Shown here piece by piece: positions 31,651-53,424 of a stretch of DNA of 64,000 nucleotides (position 1 is its first letter; the number at the start of each line of letters is the position of its first letter). A program made the position numbers and the translations under genes. This stretch comes from Dendrolimus kikuchii (lineage: Eukaryota > Arthropoda > Insecta > Lepidoptera > Lasiocampidae), in NCBI GenBank assembly GCA_019925095.2, contig CM034412.1, positions 8,801,501-8,865,500 of the forward strand, written 5' to 3'. The notes beneath the pieces are model-generated. The model did not search any database. It had not been told where the DNA came from and saw only the letters and a list, made by a program, of their open reading frames with translations.

Positions 31651-34110
31651 TATGCCATTCAATCATCTGTCCAAACAATAACATACAAGAGAATCTCAAA
31701 AACTCTCAATCATACAACTGTATATGTTTCCTTAATATACCTGTCCATTCAAGCAATAATCAACGTTGAGAGGTCTACAAACATTCATTGTGTTCCAACA
31801 CGTCTTATTCAGAGATGTGATTACATTCTAGAAGGCTCTACTATCAGACTACTATTATGGTTAACAATAGCTTTTAACTTATCGACGACTTTCATTGTAT
31901 GAGAAGGAAAAGATTCGCTTCTATTGTTGCCTGTAGTATGTCCGCGCTTTACATTTTGCAGAAAGTATATTGTTTAATTTGTTTCAATTTTATAAGGACC
32001 TATTTAAGCTTATTTCGATTTATATTTTTTTTTGTTAATTTAAATAAAAATCGATTAATTTTGTTTTAGACACATTCAAACGATATTTTATGGTCTTAAG
32101 AAGTTTACGATGTCACATTTTATATTATATTACTGTACTCTGTGATGTCACATGTAAACAGAGTATCAGAACTGAAGTAACACGCTTCCACAATAAGTTG
32201 GTAAATTCATAAGTGGCTTACTGACACAAGTTGATAACTCCGCATGCAATTATTAAAATATGTTAAAAAGTGCCAAAATTAATGTTAACTGCGTTGGAAC
32301 AATAATTCCAAACCAACAAAAAGAAAATGAAAAGAAATTTAAAATACAATTGTACAAATCTTTATTTACACTCACAATAGCATAATTTGTAATAAATAAT
32401 AATATCACTTTTTATAGTCCATGTCAAAGCTTATTACCGTTCAAACTGCCCAATAAATGGTTGTGTCATAGACGGTTTTCTAGTGAAGATTACGTATTGC
32501 GCAATCTTCGTGCATCTCTATAGGAGAGGTAATAAAATTTGACACGAACTATATAGTACTAGTAAAACTTAATTACGTCCTTGAAGTTTGAACAGAACAT
32601 GTAAAAAGTTCGCAAGATGGTACATTTACAGAACTAAGAGAGAAGAATATTGCTCTCTTGCTCCGTCACTACCCGGACTCGTTTAGCATCTCTTTCATAC
32701 TACACAATAAATGTTAAAAATTAAATGGGCCTAACTTCTCTCTAAACGCAATTATGTTTTATGCGTATCGTACATACTTGTATATATTACATTATAAATA
32801 GCACCATAATATTCACTTAAATTACGCTTAATTATACTCGAGACTAGATTTCAAGAAACTTAAAAATAGAGGTATATTATAAAATGACTACAGAACTTTC
32901 GTAATAAACGAAAGAAAATTACACTGAGCATAACTGGATTCTTATACGTTGTAATTTTTCCTCGGCCACCACGGAAACTATATTGTATGAAATACTAGTT
33001 ATAAACAGAATATATTTTATATAGGTACATATATCTTTTAACAATATTCGGTATATTGTATTTACTTAAAAGAAAAAACACATTATGATCATAAACTGTA
33101 TAGGGTAGCACAAAGGACTGTTTTATTGTTTAAATCAGTTCCAGGTACTTTGGGTGTAAATCTTATAAGATAGTGCAATAGCGTGCTATCTAATAAAGTA
33201 CTTGATAATATTATAACTAATTTAACTAATATATAAACAATTAAACATGTAAACATAATTCTGTTATTATTATAGTTCCTTCACGATACTGTTGAAACAC
33301 TGGTTAGAACTGAGCATTTCATTTTACATATTTGTATACTAACTGACGGAATCAAATTAGTAATTCTAGTAGCAAAAGCATCCAAAGTAGTAACAACTTT
33401 AGTATTTCATACGTTAACCAGTACAAATAATTCTGAACACTGACAAAGAATATTAACATTTCAGGAATGACAGTCATATCAAACAAATATTTATCAAGAA
33501 CGTCATGAGTGTATAATATTATAGTAGCTTAACTCATTAATGACATTATAGTGATACATAATATGAACATAAACTCGTTATTGAATCGTGTCCTTTGAGT
33601 ACTATATCTTTCAACTAAATTGATTCAATTTGGTTGATACGTCTAATATCAACATTATAGTTACTTCTTTGTACGACAATAATAATATAGAATACCACAA
33701 CATCAAATATCGGATAGTAACATTAATTGGAGCATGGATTGCATCACATGCAAACCTCCTAGGTTTAAGTGGTGCCTTATTACTATTATATTGTATAAAA
33801 TTGAAATATATAAAAATATTTAAATAAGATGTATATGTATGTCATGATAAAAACGCGTCCTCGTCAAGAAATAATAGGACGAATGAGAATACTCCTGTAC
33901 ATCCAGATTCCAATATACACTGTAATGAGACATCTTTATTGAAATTCCTCAGTTTCTAGAGCATATTTATCTACTGTAACATAGAATTTTTTATACATTC
34001 ATAGGCTTTTAGTTTTTTTATTCATAAAATGAAGTAATTTTACTTTTTTGATCATTGCATTCATTAAGAAAAAAATCTTAAACAATATTAAAAAAAATAT
34101 TGTTTTCGTA
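31651..34110. other. AT-rich intergenic region, no gene recognised
   Basis: No domain-bearing coding frame or clear repeat was seen. A ~45 nt segment at 33610-33658 resembles the presumed 5' UTR of the HEXD-like gene at 21356-21404. Confidence 0.5.
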
Positions 34111-34117
34111 CATATTT

Positions 34118-34215
34118 TTTATTGCTCACGGCCCCTGATGGAAACTGGTTATCGTCGCCGATGGACATTTACAACACTAAATGTGTTACCACCAAGCTGT
34201 CGCCGTCTAAGGAAT
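34118..34215 (+). repeat. Metulj/Lep1-like repeat fragment
   Basis: CACGGCCCCTGATGGAAAC and GCCGATGGACATTTACAACA match the first third of the 300 bp repeat. Confidence 0.65.
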
Positions 34216-34977
34216 TTATCGACAACTTTTAAAAATGGTAGCGCTGTGAAAACTCGTCAGCTGAACCCGGGCGTTAAAGGAATTTTTGGCACCTTTTAAA
34301 AAAAATCTATGGTAGTGTTGTGCAAAGAACTGAAAGCTCATTTCAAAGCCTAAGACCTAGAGTGAGGAAATGAAACACGCTTACGAATAGACGAGGCTAG
34401 CGACTCAGGAAGTCAGGATAAACGCCCAGCCAATGGCGAGCGGTGCAACGGTAGACAGAGTACTAAGTCATTATTCTGAACAGTTCCTAAAGCCTTAGGC
34501 TTAGCAACGGGTGACCCCACAAGCGACGACTTGAAGTATATGCTTCATACATTTTAATATCTTTATTTTTGTTGCTCATAGGTGCAACAAGGTCGTGGCC
34601 GGGCTATTAGCAAATACTGTTCATACTAATATTATGAATCTTAAAAATCACAACTAAAGACTAGAAATATAAACTTAATTCAATAAAAATTCCTACATAT
34701 TTATCTTTAATCAACTCTAATTATGTTATCTTTGGTAGTGGCTGTAGTTTACTATCTCATTAGAATATCATCTAACTATGTATGTAGAAAAACTAAATGT
34801 AATCATGAAGTTTAAGAATTATATTTTTTAAACTTGATGGTCATTACAAATATTTATATACTTCTGAATAAAGTAATATGATTTAAGTACATTACCGTAA
34901 TTGAGTTGTGATAGAGTATTTGCATCAAAGTAAAAGTTCCGTACAATACAAATTACATTTGAAATTAATAACTAAAC
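34216..34977. other. 3' flank of the K2P channel gene
   Basis: Downstream of the channel stop codon on the minus strand. No canonical AATAAA was found; an ATTAAA lies near 34710. Nothing else recognised. Confidence 0.4.
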
Positions 34978-46018
<11,041 letters not shown>

Positions 46019-46134
46019 CTCACTCTCACTAGTCTTATTCTGTAAATGTCATTACAATTTTAATAAACTTTAAACTGATCATAGGAGAAAAAAATCTAAT
46101 TATAATAATATGTACATATATAGTGGAGATTGTT
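46019..46134 (-). other. 117-nt gap between the tail-anchored ORF stop and the K2P ATG
   Basis: Contains a T-rich tract and CATTTACAG acceptor (exon would begin at 46039) but no AATAAA; only one TTATTAAAATT-type weak signal is seen. It cannot hold a conventional terminator plus an independent promoter of usual size. Confidence 0.6.
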
Positions 46135-47307
46135 TCATTTGAATACATAGTGTAGTGCTATGAGTAAGGCAACAAAAAGTATCACAAATAATGTCATATA
46201 AAAACTGACCCCGAATCGTGAAGCTGATTTGCTTCTAGCAGGCTTAACCGGTGGTACTCTATTCTGTGGTTCCTCTTTTTGTGGTTTAATTTGTTTTACA
46301 ACTGTAGGCTTTTTGTCCACTGCAAGCTTTCTGCTTGGTGTTCTAACTACTCTTTCTCTAATTTCAACATTCGGTTTTTTGTCAGTTTGTATTAACTTTT
46401 TACTGGGAGTCCTTTCAATTTGATAAATTTTTGTTACGAGCTCTCCAGGAACTGGTGTTGGTTCTGGTTTTGGAGTAGATGGTTTCATAACTCTCTTTAC
46501 TTCTTTGTCGTCAAACGAGAAAATATTATCAGTTTTTACTGGAGTTTTCATTTTTTTAGATACATCCTCTGTAATTTTTTCGTCAGAGTAGACGATTTCC
46601 TCTAGTTTTTTAGGTGTTGTTGGCAAAATGTATGAAAATTCCTTTTCTTTTGGAGATGCATTGGTTGGAGTAACCGGAGAAGATAACAACAGGCCCTTGA
46701 AATCTTTCAGTGGTTCAATATCTAAAGAGCCACGTCGTCCTGTTTCTTCTTTTTTTGGACTGAGCGTGTAATTAGTTGATAAAAGTTTATTTCCAGGATC
46801 TATAAAACTACCTTTTCGTTCTAATTTACTTATTTCTTCTTTATCCTGTACAGCAAAAGGTGAAATGCTTCGACGCCTTCGTTCATTAGCTGCCTGAGCT
46901 CTTTCTTCCAATAGTTTCTCGGTGTCTAAATCATCTGGATCTTTAGCATTTGCTTGTTCTTGTACCAATCTTCTCATTTCTTCATAAGTACTGTCTGCTT
47001 CCATTTCTCTAGAATTACGTGGAGGCGAGGGCTTTTCGTCATCGGAAGTTGGTGTGTCCTCATGAGGCATGGGAGTTCGACTTGCTTCTGGAGTTTTCTC
47101 TCTATGTCTAGCAGCCTGACCTCTATTTTTGGCCAAAATTCTCCGCTTCCTTAAAGACATATTTAACTCATTCGACTCCATATTGTTCAATAAAATGCGT
47201 TCAGGTGTTTTAGATACAAGTCGGCCTGTTGTTTGAGATTCTGATTCCGTTGTTATAACAGGTATTTGTAATGTAACTTTATCTATTTGTTTATTCTCCT
47301 CGCTCAT
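46135..47307 (-). CDS. 390-residue, probably tail-anchored membrane protein of unknown function
   Basis: A single open exon from ATG 47307 (MSEENKQIDK) to TGA at 46135. An acceptor (TTTTTTTTACAG) lies 19 nt upstream of the ATG, so the 5' UTR is spliced. Residues 1-360 are hydrophilic: basic segments (MSLRKRRILAKNRGQAARHR, ANERRRRSIS), acidic Ser/Pro stretches and repeated TP sites (ERTPSKKLIQ, RVVRTPSRKLA), which suggests a disordered, phosphorylated region. The last ~25 residues (SFYMTLFVILFVALLIALHY then VFK) form one hydrophobic helix at the C-terminus, as in tail-anchored proteins inserted with the N-terminus in the cytosol. No family is recognised. The coding exon is flanked by K2P exons on the same strand. 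Confidence 0.8.
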   Translation of the reverse strand: MSEENKQIDKVTLQIPVITTESESQTTGRLVSKTPERILLNNMESNELNMSLRKRRILAKNRGQAARHREKTPEASRTPMPHEDTPTSDDEKPSPPRNSREMEADSTYEEMRRLVQEQANAKDPDDLDTEKLLEERAQAANERRRRSISPFAVQDKEEISKLERKGSFIDPGNKLLSTNYTLSPKKEETGRRGSLDIEPLKDFKGLLLSSPVTPTNASPKEKEFSYILPTTPKKLEEIVYSDEKITEDVSKKMKTPVKTDNIFSFDDKEVKRVMKPSTPKPEPTPVPGELVTKIYQIERTPSKKLIQTDKKPNVEIRERVVRTPSRKLAVDKKPTVVKQIKPQKEEPQNRVPPVKPARSKSASRFGVSFYMTLFVILFVALLIALHYVFK

Positions 47308-47473
47308 TCCCAATATAATACAAACACTGTAAAAAAAAGTACACTTAATCAATGGTCCGATTGTATCGACTGAATCAAGATAATAATTTGGCAATACCTG
47401 ATTAATTTGCTGCCAATAAATATGACATAATAGCCCAAATTAAACCAACAACATTAACATGCAGTAAACTTAC

Positions 47474-47610
47474 CCTTTGCTGGTGGTACTCCCAATAACA
47501 ATCTTCTTTATTGTATCGGGGCCAAAGCAAAATATCTAATAAAAGAATCTATTTTTGCCACCCCAAGTGTCGGACGTAAACAATCGTCGTAATAATATTA
47601 TGCCATCCAT
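47474..47610 (-). other. candidate 5' leader exon (donor at 47473)
   Basis: On the minus strand GCAAAG is followed by GGTAAGTTT, a strong donor with the intron beginning at 47473. Upstream ATGGATGGCATAATA opens a 24-codon frame that stops before the donor, so the exon looks non-coding. It could splice to the acceptor at 47327 (tail-anchored ORF) or to 46040 (K2P exon A). The transcription start was not located. Confidence 0.5.
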
Positions 47611-48260
47611 CTTCCTTTACTGAATGCCACTGAACACTTTTGATTTCATTTTTGACGTTCTTCTACGTACAATTAATGGTAATAATTATATAGAATTTCC
47701 GTATTATACATTGAACTATGAGGATTCTATAAAACTGAGAGGAAAGCCGCCAAGAGCGCCGGGCAGCGTTCCAAATTTAAAACAACTAACACCTAAATTC
47801 ACAGCGGTCCGCATGTGTCTGCAATCGTGCATCGGTAATAATATTTCATGGCCAGTATAATCTGATACTTTTCTTAATTAGTGTGTAATTGAAAATGTTT
47901 TGTTGGTTGAGGTCTACGGTTTCTGGTAGTATGTTATTAATAATTATTGTGTCTTTAACGAAGCGATGATAAGATTATGTTAATCACGATTGCCAACAAA
48001 TATCGTATTCAAATAATCATTGGCATTTATCAGTCGTTAATATGTTCACACGCGTATATAAGGTTTGTTGTGGAGAAACATCGTAAACGACAAAATGTAG
48101 TTTTCACTTTTATAGTCCTTAGGCAAAATTGTGAATATGCTAAAAATCAAAGATCGATAAGTAGAGTATTAAAAATATTTAGTAATATAGCTCTCCTGTA
48201 AAATTGTATAACCATCGCTGACGATGCTGTTCCATAACAAACTTGAGATCATGACGTATG
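47611..48260. other. upstream region, possible promoter of the 47307/46018 transcripts
   Basis: A GC-richer patch near 47740-47830 (GCCGCCAAGAGCGCCGGGC) stands out in AT-rich surroundings. No TATA box is obvious. A 78-codon + frame here has no domain and is not called. Confidence 0.35.
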
Positions 48261-48261
48261 A

Positions 48262-48530
48262 TGCAGAAACGGAGAAAGAATACAATTTCCTGCGGCCGGC
48301 CGGGTTGTCGTAACAGGCAACAACCCACAGCCAGGTAGTAGGATATTTACCGGTCGGGATGGCTACCACCCCTAATCTAGGGTATGCCACGATAACAACC
48401 TTGAAGTGCGTTCTGGAATTAGTGGCCAGGTTGCACCTTTGGTGGTACAAATGTCCATAGGCGATGGTAACCGTTTTCCATCAGGTGGGCCGTCTGCCTG
48501 TCTGCTGAATTCATGCAATAAAAAAAAACA
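48262..48530 (-). repeat. Metulj/Lep1-like ~300 bp repeat
   Basis: CCTGCGGCCGGCCGGG, CCAGGTAGTAGG, CCATAGGCGATGGTAACCG and CTGCCTGTCTGCTGAATTC mark a near full-length minus copy with a short internal deletion. Confidence 0.8.
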
Positions 48531-49090
48531 CTGACAGTGGGTCTGGCTTACCAACTAAAGGACACTCAGTGGACTATGAAGCGAGCTATTGGGAGTGCCT
48601 CTTATAGATAAAAATGTTCACAGTCAAATCAACTGACATGCTTTTTATAAATTACAGAACGTCGCAGCCTCGTAGATGTACGAGCGTTACTACTTACGAC
48701 GTCATAAGGAGGCACCAGGTAAGGAGTCAAATGGTGCATCATTTATTGTTTGAAAAGTAATTAAAATTATTTCAATCATAATATTTCAAAAGTTTAATAA
48801 TAAAATGTTATTTTAACACCTGTTCTCTTCTATGTGTAATTTTTTTAGATTTTATTTTAACACATCTCTATGGTTCCATGGAGACAAATTAGGGAAACAA
48901 TTACCATAAACGACAACCAATATAATCAAATACGGAATTACGGGAAACCAGAACAAACAGTATGACGTCACGGCTTACGTCGGCGTAGTGGAAACATATG
49001 ATAAAAGTAAAACAGGTGTCTACTATATATTACCAGAGACAAAAACACACTACTTAAAAGCATTATGTTTATTAATAATGTTTAATATTT
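48531..49090. other. no feature recognised
   Basis: No coding frame or repeat match was identified. Confidence 0.4.
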
Positions 49091-49091
49091 T

Positions 49092-49195
49092 CTTAAGTTT
49101 TCGCGACTTGTATACGACTTGTAAACGTCGGAAAAACCAAAATCAAATAAAATTACCGCGCTTAAAACCGTTAAAACGTAGTTTTATTAATAATG
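49092..49195 (+). repeat. copy of the GGCCGAAACGTC repeat, rearranged
   Basis: AAACGTCGGAAAAACCAAAA and TTACCGCGCTTAAAACCG match 8005-8192. The left end is an inverted TTTTCGCGACTTGTATAC piece normally found at the far right of the repeat. Confidence 0.65.
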
Positions 49196-50478
49196 TTTAG
49201 TTTGCAGACACTTTCGCTCTATTATTTATTCCAATAATAGGGCAATTGCGAGTCAATTGAACAGAGACGATCTTTAAAGTTCCGTAGCCATTTTAATAAA
49301 ACAAATCCTTATAAAATTGTCATATTCGTCTGTCAGTTTGTCCATCTGTATGTACATATTTGACAGATATATTTCCTATTCTGTGTATAGATGATTTTTT
49401 TAAATAAATATGTTAATAACTTCACATTTAGTAACATTAATGCTACAACCCAAAGCAGTGTGGCAATAATCAAGCTCAACTACAACTTCGGAGCACACTA
49501 TTACTGACGACATATCTCTATATATCAATGAACAAAATTGAAAGGTGTGTGTGTTTTTAAAAGAAATGCCAAAACTGCTATTTAGACAAAACTTTATCGT
49601 TAATTAACGTTTTTATAATTTTTTCCTGTGTGTCAGTCTGAAAATTTTCGTCAAGCAGGCTCCGAAAATCTCAACGGATTACAATAAAAAATGTAGTAGG
49701 TACATAATTAAAAGGGTTATTTTATATAAAAATTTCTTGTGTTTCATTTATACATCTTGCGAGTTCAAAATATAAGAATTTAATAGTCAAATTCAACAAG
49801 AACGAAGTTACACCAAGGCTGAGCAAGGCTTGTAAAAATAAATAAACTTTATCACTTTACAATCTTACGTGAAAATGGTAAGCGCCTGACATAATCATGT
49901 CTGCATCATAAGACACCTGCTGTATTGCCCTGATAAATTCATCAGGCGTATTTCCAATATTACTATTGCTGCGTTATGGTTTTCTATGAGGGCTCAATTA
50001 CTACTACTCAATTTGTTTGAGGATAAATTATAAAAAATAATGAATGAATTTAATAATACTTTGCTTAAAAGTCTTCGTTACCTGTTCATAAAATTTTTAT
50101 ATTTATCTAGAACACAAATTTAAGTTTTCTTCGACGGAACATGCTTCCTTGTTATTATAATACTGGTTATTGCCAGGTCTCTCAGGTTCCCAAGAAAATT
50201 GCTTCAGTAATTAAAGCAGATAAACCGGTAGGTAAACATTTTCTATTCAAGAAGATTGTTAGATTAATTATTCATAACAATCCCTGATTTTTTTATTACT
50301 ATTACTCCTTATAACTAATAATATCAGATCTTATTTATCTTTTCCTTTTAATTGAATCTCCAAAACAATTAAATTAAGAGCATTAATGTTCATTTATTTA
50401 TTGTATGTCCAATTTTTTTCCTATTTTATAAAATCGTCATATTACGCACTTGCAGTTTTAATTGTTAAAATATTTTTT
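49196..50478. other. AT-rich stretch, no gene recognised
   Basis: Nothing could be supported in this interval. Confidence 0.4.
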
Positions 50479-50479
50479 T

Positions 50480-50672
50480 AACTCATTAGTTCAGCAGCCT
50501 ATAGATATTTCTAACACCAAAGGTGCAACCAATGTGCTGCCGCCCTCTAAAGGGAGAGACTGGAACCTGGCCACTAATGCCAAAACACAATTCAAGGTTG
50601 TTATGGCGGCATACTCTAGACCAGGGGTGGTAGCCATCCAGACTAGCAAATACTCTACCATTTGGGAAATAT
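50480..50672 (+). repeat. Metulj/Lep1-like repeat, partial
   Basis: CCTATAGATATTTCTAACAC through CAAGGTTGTTATGGCGGC to CAAATACTCTACCA; the last third is missing. Confidence 0.75.
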
Positions 50673-51047
50673 TACAGTCCAGTCAAATAATAATTAAGTT
50701 CGTCTTATTTTCCAAACAGAGATCATAGTTGTTACGTATTTTTAAATTGGTATGATTATTAATATGTACAACAAAAGTGTTATGAATTAAAACGTGACAT
50801 ACAAACGTGACAATAGACACTGTTTTGTTTCACTTATACTTATGGATTAATTAATAATTATGAATATTTTAGAACTAACTACTCATTTTAGAATGGAATT
50901 ATAACGTCGCAAGCAAACCTATTCCGTTGTTGAGGGTAGGCTTTTCCTTTATGCCACATATCCTGGTCCTCTTCTGCTCACCCAACGTCTACCGACGACC
51001 TTCTTCCTACAGGTCGTCGGTCCACCGGCCTAGAAGACTTATTATCT
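50673..51047. other. no feature recognised
   Basis: GACCTTCTTCCTACAGGTCG near 50998 is a short inverted repeat. No gene was recognised. Confidence 0.4.
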
Positions 51048-51302
51048 GACGGCCTCTGTGGTTGAGTGGAGTAAGCCTTTGCTGACTTACCTGTCTGCAA
51101 TGCAGAGGCTCTGGGTTCAATGAATGGCATGGTAAATTTCGTACACCAAATTTTCGTAATTTACTTTGATCTAGCTGTCTGGGGCAGGCCTTATAGTGGT
51201 CCATTACGGTGGTACGTTACCCATAACATAAGCATACCTTGCTTAGCTTTTTGGTATACAATTTGTGTGTTTGTTTGTCGATTATTTATTTATATTTATG
51301 TA
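51048..51302 (+). repeat. tRNA-derived SINE (family B)
   Basis: GGCCTCTGTGGTTGAGTGGA, GCAGAGGCTCTGGGTTCAAT, CGTTACCCATAACATAAGC and TTTGTTTGTCGATTATT in family order. Confidence 0.8.
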
Positions 51303-51402
51303 ATTTATATATCAAAACACGTGGAAGAAGGACGCAGGTTTATGTTCTGTGGGTAGTTTGATTATCGTGTTCTCCGTGGCTCCCGCTCGGCGGTAATGTA
51401 AT

Positions 51403-51570
51403 GTTTTTTTTTTATTACTGAAGCACAGCACACAGACTAACGTTCCAACTGTGATGTAAAAACTGGAACCTGGCTACTAATGTCAGAACTCAACTCAAAG
51501 TTGTTATGGCGGCATACTCTAGACCAGGGGTAGTAGCCATCCAGTCGGGCAAATGCCCTACCACCTGGCA
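51403..51570 (+). repeat. Metulj/Lep1-like repeat, partial
   Basis: AACTGGAACCTGGCTACTAA to GCCCTACCACCTGGC, with a rearranged head. It ends ~125 nt from the alternative K2P exon. Confidence 0.75.
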
Positions 51571-51696
51571 TGTAAGAATACTAACGTTCCGGAGTCCCAC
51601 AGTCTTCTCGGTGTCCTCCCCTAGTCCCGGGAATAATAACAAAATGCATTCCTGCGTTATAAAAAAAATGTTTAAAGTTAAATACATAATACAAAC

Positions 51697-51859
51697 CTAT
51701 AGTGGTGTAAATAGTCCCAGAATAGAACATTGCATTCCAGAAGGTCCATGTTGACTTCACAGTATTGTTGTCGTTTAAATGCTTCATAAATTCTGTGTAA
51801 TTTGCTTCGTATTCTATGAGATCTTGCTCCAAATATCTAAGTAAGTCTGTTGAAGGGTC
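51697..51859 (-). CDS. alternative K2P exon B: cap and pore helix 1 (partial isoform)
   Basis: Acceptor GATATTTTCAG, then 54 codons plus one base: [12 protein letters not shown] ... [19 protein letters not shown] and the first base of Gly. Donor GTTTGT at 51696. It starts in phase 0 and ends in phase 1, exactly like exon A at 44824, so it can join the shared exon at 42249 to give YTTIGYGHIAP. It aligns with the end of exon A (NFMNSFVYCLTLLTTI). It contains an NYT glycosylation sequon in the cap. The exon that should supply M1 was not found up to 64000 and may lie outside the window. No competing downstream filter exon was seen between 42.3 and 51.7 kb. Confidence 0.85.
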
Positions 51860-52981
51860 CTGAAAATATCAACGTGATTGTCTTATTTGAAATTAAAACT
51901 TCTAACACTATAGTAAATATGACGGACAAAAGAGGAACAGGCGGAAGGAGGTAGGATAAAAACTAAAGGGTTCTGTTCTTATTCTGGCTAAAATAGATCT
52001 CTTACAAAATTGTCGTGTCTATAGATAGGTAGATAACTCTACACTTAAGCATAGATAACAGAAGTAGAAAAATTAGTACAATAGACGGCCTTATCGCTAA
52101 AAGGCGATCTCTTCCAGGCGATCCTTGGCAGGGATTGATAGATTTTTAATACTGACGGTGGTGCAGTGTATAAATAACGACAAATGATATGTATACATAA
52201 TCTATCTGTCTATCAATGTTGCTCCGACGTTTTTCAGGAAATACATTATTACCAAATAGAATTTTGCAAAAGTATACATACTATATGCTGCTACAAGCTG
52301 ATAATAATGAAACTAAATTAAATCGGCCAAATGAGCCTCAGTCCACGCATAGTGTCCTAGGATACGTTACCCAAAAAATAATAAAAAATGCGTTAGACCT
52401 AATAGTTTTTATTAAAAATGGCTTGCAACCTAAGTTATGTTTTCCTGTACATTTAGGTTTATACTGATATTAGACGGAGCAAAAAAATTTATTGAATTGG
52501 ACACGACAGTATTCAATAACATTATTAATTCTAGTTTGTGTTTATATTATAAAGGTGCTCTTATAGGGGTAATTTTTGAACAACTATTGCTTGGCAATAG
52601 TAACAGGTCAATCTGGAGCAATTGCAATAAAATGCGGCAACTGTTTCGGGAATATTGCTCCATATATTCCACATTTTTCGGCGTCGCCATATGAGTTTCC
52701 GAATATCCAATTGGTCTGGAAATTGTAGTAAATTTCTTTTTATCTCATTTGTTCGTATAACTCCGTCTCGTTTTCGCGAGAGGAACAGGCCAACGACGGG
52801 GCCGGGGGGTGCCTAATTTTTTAAGTTGCATGATATTGTCTGGCCGTATCCCAGCAACAGCTTGCTACATATTGCCATCGCCCTAAATTACTTGATGTAC
52901 TTGTGACGTCATAGTTGACGAGAATTGACCGGGATTGAGCAATTTTAGTTGCTCTTGCACCTTAAGCGTATATTACAAACA
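51860..52981. other. K2P upstream intron; CR1-like 3' end at 52050-52145
   Basis: On the minus strand GCCAAGGATCGCCTGGAAGA followed by GATCGCCTTTTAGCGATAAG is the CR1-like 3' UTR hairpin block. The rest, including 52200-52980, has no recognised gene. Confidence 0.55.
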
Positions 52982-53137
52982 ATTCCGACTCGGTAGCCAG
53001 GCCACATATTATGTTTTTTAAATTTATAAACCTGATATTGTAACTGTCAGTGTCAAAATATAGTGAGAAGAGGTAGTCTATGAATAAACGATGTAAGACT
53101 GTTCTAAGGAAGTTTGTTTTGCTTTTCTTCAAACAAA
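52982..53137 (+). repeat. 5' LTR (156 nt recognised)
   Basis: Defined by comparison with 56641-56796. It ends TTCTTCAAACAAA; TATGGAGGCTCGTGCCAGG follows and is where a primer-binding site would be expected. Confidence 0.8.
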
Positions 53138-53424
53138 ACCCACAACTTTATGGAGGCTCGTGCCAGGATCATACCAGGATCATGTAAGAATCCTGCGAAG
53201 CATTGTTTTAACGTGAGTTTTGATCTGATGATTACGAAACAACCTCGAAATTAAAATTGAAGACGAGTCATTGTGTGCTGTTTTACCGACACTAATTTGC
53301 ATAATGATACCAGCGCATAAAATTTCCCAGAATTTGGAATAAAGACTATTATTTTTCTTTTATGAAGACGTTTTATGAATTGGTTATTTTTTACGACTGA
53401 AAGACTTACAACCAATCATACAAG

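Noticed and set aside
31633..31902. 89-codon + strand frame
   Set aside because: Begins inside a Helitron-like terminus and has no recognisable domain or splice context.
46135..47307. Tail-anchored ORF as an alternative M1-bearing exon of the K2P channel
   Set aside because: Its terminal helix lacks the glycine and following acidic residue typical of K2P M1, and a stop codon follows immediately with no donor in between.
47624..47860. 78-codon + strand frame opposite the leader exon
   Set aside because: No domain, no downstream exon seen; more likely promoter or upstream sequence of the minus-strand genes.
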